In this document: piece after piece, positions 35,580 through 40,387 of the stretch
Position numbering within the stretch: the stretch's first letter is position 1
Layout of the letters: the number at the start of each line of letters is the position of its first letter
Assembly: GCA_963169635.1 (NCBI GenBank)
Contig: CAUJDL010000081.1
Location: 1 to 40,387 of the forward strand
Length of the DNA stretch: 40,387 nt
DNA from: Bacteroidota bacterium
GTDB taxonomy: Bacteria > Bacteroidota > Bacteroidia > Chitinophagales > Chitinophagaceae
Direction of reading: 5' to 3'
Made by a program: the position numbers and the translations under genes
The notes under the pieces: model-generated
The model's database searches: none
Told to the model about the DNA's origin: nothing
The model's input: the letters and a program-made list of their open reading frames with translations, nothing else

Positions 35580-36215
35580 TTATTTACACTTATTTAAAAT
35601 TTGTTCAGTAGTTTCTTTTCCCCAAGTAGGATGAATTGCACTTGCAGGTTTAAAGCTATTATACAATGCTAAAGCTTTTTCTGCTAATGGTTTTGCTGGG
35701 CTACAACCACCACCATATTGCTCAGGTGTATTTACTAAATTACTTGCTTGAATGTAGTAAGGACGAGGGTTTGAAGCATCTGCTGCAATTGCTTTTTCTA
35801 AAAATTTATCAATCATTGGTCCATACTCCATATATCTTGCTTGTGGATTTACAATAAGTTTAGCAGTTGCTATTAAACTTCTTACACAATAAATTTCACT
35901 ATTATTTGGCGATAATGCTTCTGCTTTATCTAAAGTAGCATTTGCATTATCTGCTAATCCATCTACATCTTTTTCAAGCATTGTAATACACATAATAGAT
36001 TTTACTAAAGCTGCATAATAATATGGCAGCCATTGATCTTTATCTACTTCTGCTATTCGTTCAAACTTTTGTGCTACAGCTTTAAATTCTTCACTGGTTT
36101 TTGCATCTTTAAATTCATTTAAAGTATTGCCCATAGCATTCATATACTTTTCTGATTGTGCAAATGTTATTGTTGTTGCCAATAAGCAAATTGCTAAAAA
36201 TAATTGTTTCATCAT
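35580..36215 (-). CDS. Secreted helical-repeat (TPR-like) protein
   Basis: A 211-aa protein with a signal peptide (MMKQLFLAICLLATTITFAQ, cleavage near FAQ). The mature part is helical with two to three TPR-like units: a segment WLPYYYAALVKSIM at about 62-75, LDKAEALSPNNSEIYCVRSL at about 95-114, and LEKAIAADASNPRPYYIQA at about 139-157. It ends HPTWGKETTEQILNKCK. Proteins of this kind follow TonB-dependent receptors in some Bacteroidota loci; no function is known. It starts 29 nt after the receptor gene and should be cotranscribed. The ATG at 36212 is an equally good start. Confidence 0.75.
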   Translation of the reverse strand: MMKQLFLAICLLATTITFAQSEKYMNAMGNTLNEFKDAKTSEEFKAVAQKFERIAEVDKDQWLPYYYAALVKSIMCITMLEKDVDGLADNANATLDKAEALSPNNSEIYCVRSLIATAKLIVNPQARYMEYGPMIDKFLEKAIAADASNPRPYYIQASNLVNTPEQYGGGCSPAKPLAEKALALYNSFKPASAIHPTWGKETTEQILNKCK

Positions 36216-36244
36216 TGTTGTTTTTTGTTGTTAAAAAATATTTA

Positions 36245-38482
36245 TTAAAGGTTATTGTTTATTGCATCTTGTGTTCTATCAACACCCCAACTTAAAAAGC
36301 ATCCTAAAAAGATAAACTGTTTTGCTGGTGGTGTTACAGCTACTTTATTTAATCCATTATAAGAATATCTATAGCCAAATATTTGTTGAGAATTTAAAAC
36401 ATTAGTAACACTTGCTACCCAAACAATAAATGTTTTTGCTTTTTTATTACCAAGTTTTGGTAAATAATTTACACTAAAGCCAAGATTATGTAATGATATT
36501 GTTTTGCCTTCATCTTTTAATTCGTACTGTTGAGTGTTATTGTTGAAAGCTATGTTATAATAAGGACGACCAGTTGCAAAATTGTAAGTTAAATTAAAAC
36601 CTGTTTTCCATTTTACAACAAAAGTTTTTGTTACTACATTTATTGTATGAGGTGTAGCAAACGTAGGTTGCATTTTTGTAGGATAATTTAAAAAATCTCT
36701 TTTTGTATCTAAATAACTATAGCTTATCCAATAATCAAGAAAATTAAAAGTTTTTTTATCTCTCCAAAATATTTCAATGCCTTGAGCATAACCACTACCA
36801 GAAACATTGGTATCAGGAAAAGTTTTAATTAGGTTATTATATTTTTTATAATAAGCTTCTACTCTAAAAGTTTGTAAAGACGATTTTTTAATATAATTAA
36901 TTAAAAAGTGTGTTGCTTTTGTATAATCTGTTTGTTTTACATGTCCTGAATAATCTAAAATTTGTTGCAACTCTGGTTTTTGATAAAACTCACCAAATGC
37001 AATACTCATTTGAGATGTTTTGCCAGATTTATAAGCTAAAGAAATACGTGGAGCAAAATTTGTTTTTTTAATAATTGAATTATTTTCTACTCGTCCCCCA
37101 ATTTTAAATGCAATATTGTTGGTAAGGTATAAATCTGTTTCTGCAAAACCAGCAATATAATTATCATTCACTTTCATTTCGTAACCATAAAAAGAATATT
37201 TGTTGTGAGTGTTCCAATACTCTGTACCAAATCTTATAACATTAATTCCTGTTATTTTTTTCTCTAATACAGCTCTTGCAATAGTTGTATTTTCCCAGCT
37301 TGTTAAATTAAAATTTTTATTATCAATATGGCTTACACCTGTTGTAATTAATTGGTTGTTTTTATCTTGAACTGTTGTGTTAATTTTATCTTTATTAGTA
37401 GTAAAACTAAAGCCTAATTGCAATTTCCATCCTTTACTTAAATTTTCATTATAAGATAAATTATTATACCAATTGTAGTTATTAATATCAATAGCATTCT
37501 TATAAATATTACTATCAATATCAGTATTTCTTAATCCAAAATTTCCATTTGTAAAATTGGTATAGTATTTTATAAAACCATTCTTTTTTGTTTTAATTCT
37601 AAAGTTAGCTTCAAAGCTGTTAAATTCAGGAGCAGTAAAATAATCTGGTTTTTGTTTTACAATTTTAAAGTAAGGCAACAAATTTGTATAACCATAATTT
37701 ACACCTATAGATGATTTTTTATTTTTTGCTAAATGCTGAAAACCTGCACCAACAAATACTGTAGAGATAGAAGCATTGGCTTCTGAACGTTCTGGCATAT
37801 TTATACTCTCTAATAGTAATACACCACTAAGAGCCTGACCATATAATGCACTATAACCACCTGTACTAAAAACAGTACCTTTAAAAAGATGTGGTGCAAA
37901 CCTGCCTCTTGAAGCAATATCTGGAGAGCTTGTAAAAAATGGATTGCTTACTACCATTCCATCAATTAATTGTTTTGTTTCATAATTAGCACCACCACGT
38001 ACAAATAAACCTTCTTCTTCTCCAACTTGTTGTGCACCTGGTAATGTTTTTGCTGTTGCAGTAATATCTGCATTAGCACCACCTGTTGTATAAATATCTA
38101 AAGCAGATAATACTGTAGCTGCTCTTTTTTTATCACTTGCTTCAAAACTACCTGCTGTTACAGTTACTGCATTTAGTTCACTTATTTCTTCTTTTAAATT
38201 AAAATTAATTATTAATGCTTCGTTATTAATGGTAATATTTTGTGTTACTGTTTTATAACCTAAACTTTTAGCTTCTAAAATAAAATTGCCTTTTTCATAA
38301 GTGGTAAATTTAAAATTACCAATAGAATCAGATGTTGCACCATCGTAAGTACCAATAAGTGTAATGCTTATACCTTGTAAAGCTCTTTGTTTATTATCTT
38401 TTACTGAACCAGTAATTTTTATTTGTGCCATTGCAATTGTTGCAGTTAAAAGAAAACTAAAAAGAAGAATATTTTTTTTCAT
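36245..38482 (-). CDS. TonB-dependent receptor with carboxypeptidase-like regulatory domain
   Basis: An outer-membrane receptor of 745 aa for an unknown substrate. The start is at the ATG at 38482, giving a clean signal peptide MKKNILLFSFLLTATIAMAQ. An in-frame ATG at 38503 adds 7 polar residues but overlaps the -7 box at 38501-38508. A carboxypeptidase-D-like beta-sandwich (about 22-100, GSVKDNKQRALQGISITLIG) precedes the plug, whose signature FVRGGANYETKQLIDGMVV is near 163-181 and is followed by GRFAPHLFKG. The beta-barrel, with alternating aromatic strands, covers the rest. No SusD homologue follows; a secreted helical protein does, which argues against a glycan-utilisation locus. Confidence 0.92.
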   Translation of the reverse strand: MKKNILLFSFLLTATIAMAQIKITGSVKDNKQRALQGISITLIGTYDGATSDSIGNFKFTTYEKGNFILEAKSLGYKTVTQNITINNEALIINFNLKEEISELNAVTVTAGSFEASDKKRAATVLSALDIYTTGGANADITATAKTLPGAQQVGEEEGLFVRGGANYETKQLIDGMVVSNPFFTSSPDIASRGRFAPHLFKGTVFSTGGYSALYGQALSGVLLLESINMPERSEANASISTVFVGAGFQHLAKNKKSSIGVNYGYTNLLPYFKIVKQKPDYFTAPEFNSFEANFRIKTKKNGFIKYYTNFTNGNFGLRNTDIDSNIYKNAIDINNYNWYNNLSYNENLSKGWKLQLGFSFTTNKDKINTTVQDKNNQLITTGVSHIDNKNFNLTSWENTTIARAVLEKKITGINVIRFGTEYWNTHNKYSFYGYEMKVNDNYIAGFAETDLYLTNNIAFKIGGRVENNSIIKKTNFAPRISLAYKSGKTSQMSIAFGEFYQKPELQQILDYSGHVKQTDYTKATHFLINYIKKSSLQTFRVEAYYKKYNNLIKTFPDTNVSGSGYAQGIEIFWRDKKTFNFLDYWISYSYLDTKRDFLNYPTKMQPTFATPHTINVVTKTFVVKWKTGFNLTYNFATGRPYYNIAFNNNTQQYELKDEGKTISLHNLGFSVNYLPKLGNKKAKTFIVWVASVTNVLNSQQIFGYRYSYNGLNKVAVTPPAKQFIFLGCFLSWGVDRTQDAINNNL

Positions 38483-38500
38483 TTTTTTACTTTGATTAGA

Positions 38501-38532
38501 CAAACATAAAGTAGTTTATAATATAAACCAAA
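38501..38532 (-). promoter_or_regulatory. Promoter of the TonB-receptor operon
   Basis: On the minus strand, TTTG (38529-38532), a 20-nt spacer and TATGTTTG (38501-38508), matching the Bacteroidota consensus. Transcription would start about 12 nt before the ATG at 38482. This rules out the ATG at 38503. Confidence 0.65.
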
Positions 38533-38568
38533 TTATTTTTTAAAATAAAATTTTCATACTGTAAATTT

Positions 38569-38598
38569 TTGTCTGTAAAGAAGATTTCCTTATCTTTG
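38569..38598 (+). promoter_or_regulatory. greA promoter
   Basis: TTG at 38569-38571 (in a T5G run), a 19-nt spacer and TATCTTTG at 38591-38598, a full consensus match. The expected transcript start is near 38603-38606, about 70 nt upstream of the greA ATG. Confidence 0.8.
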
Positions 38599-38608
38599 GT
38601 TTTCAATG

Positions 38609-38650
38609 CAACGCTGCATATTTTTAAATATGTGGCGTTGTATTTTTTTT
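38609..38650 (+). terminator. Intrinsic terminator inside the greA leader
   Basis: A 13-bp stem with two G-U pairs (38609-38621 with 38628-38640, outer arms CAACGC and GCGTTG), a 6-nt loop, then TA and a T8 run (38643-38650). It lies between the greA promoter and the ATG at 38673. It is directional: the other strand has no T run. It would release a short RNA of about 45 nt unless polymerase reads through. Confidence 0.8.
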
Positions 38651-38672
38651 ATATCTTCTAAAACAAAAAGTT

Positions 38673-39140
38673 ATGAGTGAATACGTAACACAAGAAACAT
38701 TTGACAAAATGAGAGAAGAGCTACAAAAGCTAAAATCTGTTGACAGGCCAGCAGCTGCTTTAGCAATTGCAGAAGCCAGAGAAAAAGGCGATTTAAAAGA
38801 AAACGCTGAATATCATAGTGCAAAAGATGCTCAAGGTTTATTAGAAGCCAAAATTAAACAATTAGAAGGGGCAATTGCTACTTCAAAAATTGTAGATATT
38901 TCTTCTATCAACACAGATAGAGTAAGTATTTTAACAAAAGTTACTATTACTAATGTAGCTACCAAAAAAACAGTTACTTATCAAATTGTTGGCGAAAGTG
39001 AAGCAGATTTAAAAGCAGGTAAAATTTCTGCATCTTCTCCAATAGGTAAAGGTTTAATGGGCAAAGTAAAAGGCGAAATTGCTGAAGTGCATGTACCAAA
39101 TGGTGTTGTAAAATTTAAGGTAGAAGACATTATGATTTAA
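38673..39140 (+). CDS. greA: Transcription elongation factor GreA
   Basis: Stimulates RNA polymerase to cleave backtracked transcripts (155 aa). The N-terminal coiled-coil hairpin covers about 8-75 with the acidic tip KGDLKENAEYH, which holds Asp40 and Glu43, the residues that coordinate Mg2+ in the secondary channel. A C-terminal FKBP-like domain contains TYQIVGESEADLKAGKIS and SPIGKGLMGK. Length and motifs are fully standard. The leader contains an intrinsic terminator, so expression may be attenuated. It ends at a terminator facing dapF. Confidence 0.98.
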   Translation: MSEYVTQETFDKMREELQKLKSVDRPAAALAIAEAREKGDLKENAEYHSAKDAQGLLEAKIKQLEGAIATSKIVDISSINTDRVSILTKVTITNVATKKTVTYQIVGESEADLKAGKISASSPIGKGLMGKVKGEIAEVHVPNGVVKFKVEDIMI

Positions 39141-39161
39141 TGTTTCAATCAATAATTTAGT

Positions 39162-39192
39162 AAAGGCTGCTTTTAAAATAAGCAGCTTTTTT
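39162..39192 (+). terminator. Rho-independent terminator of greA
   Basis: An 11-bp stem with one G-U pair (39162-39172 with 39180-39190, core GCTGCTT/AAGCAGC), a 7-nt loop and T6. A-rich sequence on the opposite side may let it also serve dapF, which converges. Confidence 0.85.
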
Positions 39193-39235
39193 ATTTACCC
39201 TAGTTATCATAAAAAATAAAACAGAATTAAAATAC

Positions 39236-40015
39236 TTAAAGAATTATTTCGCCACTAAAAACAAAACTTGCATCGCCACTTAACCAAATATTATTAAAAG
39301 AGTTGTTAGCTTTATTAAAAGCTACCGTTAAATTGCCACCTAAGGTTTTTACCAAAATTTCTTGATGCTCTTGTGTATTTTTTGCAAATGCTAATGCAGC
39401 AGCAGTAACACCTGTACCACAACTTAAAGTTTCATCTTCTACACCTCTTTCATAAGTTCTTACTTGTAAAGTATTATCATTAATGCGTTGTACAAAATTT
39501 ACATTAATACCTTTTGCTTTAAACTCTTGATGATACCTAATTTTTTTACCTTCATCTACTACTGCATAATTATCTAAATTATTTACAGCTATTACATAAT
39601 GAGGCGAACCTGTATTTAACACAAAACTTTTATCTTCTCTTTTATCAATATTTAATACATCATTCATTTTAAGACGTATAATATTATTGGTAAGTTTTAC
39701 TGCATCATGTACACCATCAATTGCTAAAAATGTATAGTTGGTTTTTTCTATTCCAATGCTATATGCAAATTGTACAATACATCTTCCACCATTACCACAC
39801 ATAGAACTTTCGTTTCCATCTGCATTATAATATTTCATTTCAAAATCGTATTGCTCACTTTTTTGCAAAAACATTAATCCATCTGCACCAATACCAAATC
39901 TTCTATCACATAAAAAACTTATTTGCTTAGTAGTAAGTTGTACTTGGTTTTGTCTGTTATCAATAATAATAAAATCATTGCCAGTGCCTTGATATTTAGA
40001 AAAATTTATTTTCAT
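39236..40015 (-). CDS. dapF: Diaminopimelate epimerase
   Basis: Interconverts LL- and meso-diaminopimelate for lysine and peptidoglycan synthesis without a cofactor, using two cysteines. I start it at the ATG at 40015 (259 aa, MKINFSKYQGTGNDF, the normal beginning); an ATG at 40024 adds three residues. The first catalytic cysteine is Cys73 in SSMCGNGGRC and the second is Cys199 in LSCGTGVTA. The paired-lobe architecture is complete. It converges on greA and is divergent from the aldehyde dehydrogenase. Confidence 0.97.
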   Translation of the reverse strand: MKINFSKYQGTGNDFIIIDNRQNQVQLTTKQISFLCDRRFGIGADGLMFLQKSEQYDFEMKYYNADGNESSMCGNGGRCIVQFAYSIGIEKTNYTFLAIDGVHDAVKLTNNIIRLKMNDVLNIDKREDKSFVLNTGSPHYVIAVNNLDNYAVVDEGKKIRYHQEFKAKGINVNFVQRINDNTLQVRTYERGVEDETLSCGTGVTAAALAFAKNTQEHQEILVKTLGGNLTVAFNKANNSFNNIWLSGDASFVFSGEIIL

Positions 40016-40163
40016 TGAATACATTAAATTATACAGTAGTTAATACAACAAAATTAGTTATTACAAATGGTTACTTAAACTTTACTTTTTTTATATTTTA
40101 TACCAAAGCTTTCAGCCAATTTTAAAGTACAAATCTTTATCTTGCACCATTAAATATTTAGAT

Positions 40164-40387
40164 ATGAATTTTTTACAAGCATTACAATTAACAACCAATA
40201 ATCAAGGAACATCAATAGGTACAAAATGGCTTACATCAGATGGAGAAAAAATTATTAGCACTTCTCCTGTAGATGCAAAAGAAATAGGTACAGTACAAAC
40301 TACTACAAAAGAAGCTTATGAAAAAATAATTGCAACAGCAGAACATGCTTTAGTTGAATGGCGAAAAATGCCTGCACCAAAACGTGG
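40164..40387 (+). CDS. Aldehyde dehydrogenase, N-terminal part (ALDH7-like), cut by window end
   Basis: The first 74 codons of an aldehyde dehydrogenase, running off the right edge. The visible part reads NNQGTSIGTKW near 13-23, TSPVDAKEIG near 36-45 and ends VEWRKMPAPKRG. These match the N-terminus of the ALDH7 group (L-aminoadipate-semialdehyde or piperideine-6-carboxylate dehydrogenase), where EWR-x-x-PAPKRG is conserved. The catalytic Cys and Glu lie outside the window. Family is likely, subgroup probable. The 139-nt gap to dapF shows a T-rich stretch but no clear promoter. Confidence 0.8.
   Translation, partial: MNFLQALQLTTNNQGTSIGTKWLTSDGEKIISTSPVDAKEIGTVQTTTKEAYEKIIATAEHALVEWRKMPAPKR

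Noticed and set aside
1..40387. tRNA, rRNA, CRISPR array, insertion sequence or prophage
   Set aside because: I saw no cloverleaf-type T-loop sequences in gaps, no regular direct repeats with spacers, and no transposase or integrase motifs.

Overview
The window is about 40 kb of very AT-rich chromosome and reads as a member of the Bacteroidota, probably a Chitinophagales- or Sphingobacteriales-like lineage (the order is an inference). Supporting signs are -7 boxes of the form TAnnTTTG with TTG or TTTG about 19-20 nt upstream, start codons without Shine-Dalgarno sequences, the rpmB-rpmG-DUF4295 trio, a YfhO-type membrane protein, a TonB-dependent receptor with an N-terminal carboxypeptidase-like domain, and heavy TTA/AGA codon use. 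Nearly all of it is core-genome housekeeping. I saw no tRNA, rRNA, insertion sequence, integrase or CRISPR array.

Layout. 1-3.9 kb: a periplasmic M48 protease lipoprotein, a YdeI/OmdA-type protein, a HI0933-type flavoprotein, a Nudix hydrolase and a small membrane protein. 3.9-9 kb: a YfhO-like membrane protein and two glycosyltransferases, both starting with TTG, then a secreted histidine phosphatase. 9-16 kb: yidC, a secreted protein of unknown function, lon (minus strand), the ribosomal genes rpmB and rpmG, a 57-aa DUF4295/bL38 gene, and ftsY. YidC and FtsY both serve membrane-protein insertion. 16-24.3 kb: rimO, a YkgJ-type Cys-cluster protein, then parE, a methyltransferase, a DUF1835 protein and parC in one run. 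24.3-28.5 kb (minus strand): a YceI protein, rsmG, a membrane glycosyltransferase and a COG2509 flavoprotein. 28.7-32.3 kb: 5-formyl-THF cyclo-ligase, lpxK and rnr, chained by two 11-nt overlaps.

32.3-38.6 kb is the most accessory part. A compact type II restriction-modification pair sits at 32344-33953, and its endonuclease frame is broken by a single-base shift at a T5 run. Facing it is a minus-strand set: TonB-dependent receptor, secreted helical-repeat protein, two paralogous four-helix membrane proteins (the first frameshifted at an A5 run) and a winged-helix regulator. 38.6-40.4 kb: greA, dapF (minus strand) and the start of an aldehyde dehydrogenase cut by the window edge.

The most interesting regulatory signal is at greA. 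A near-consensus promoter is followed at once by a 13-bp hairpin and a T8 tract, before the start codon. This is an intrinsic terminator inside the leader of a transcript-cleavage factor. A 30-bp imperfect dyad just upstream of parE and the endonuclease frameshift come next.
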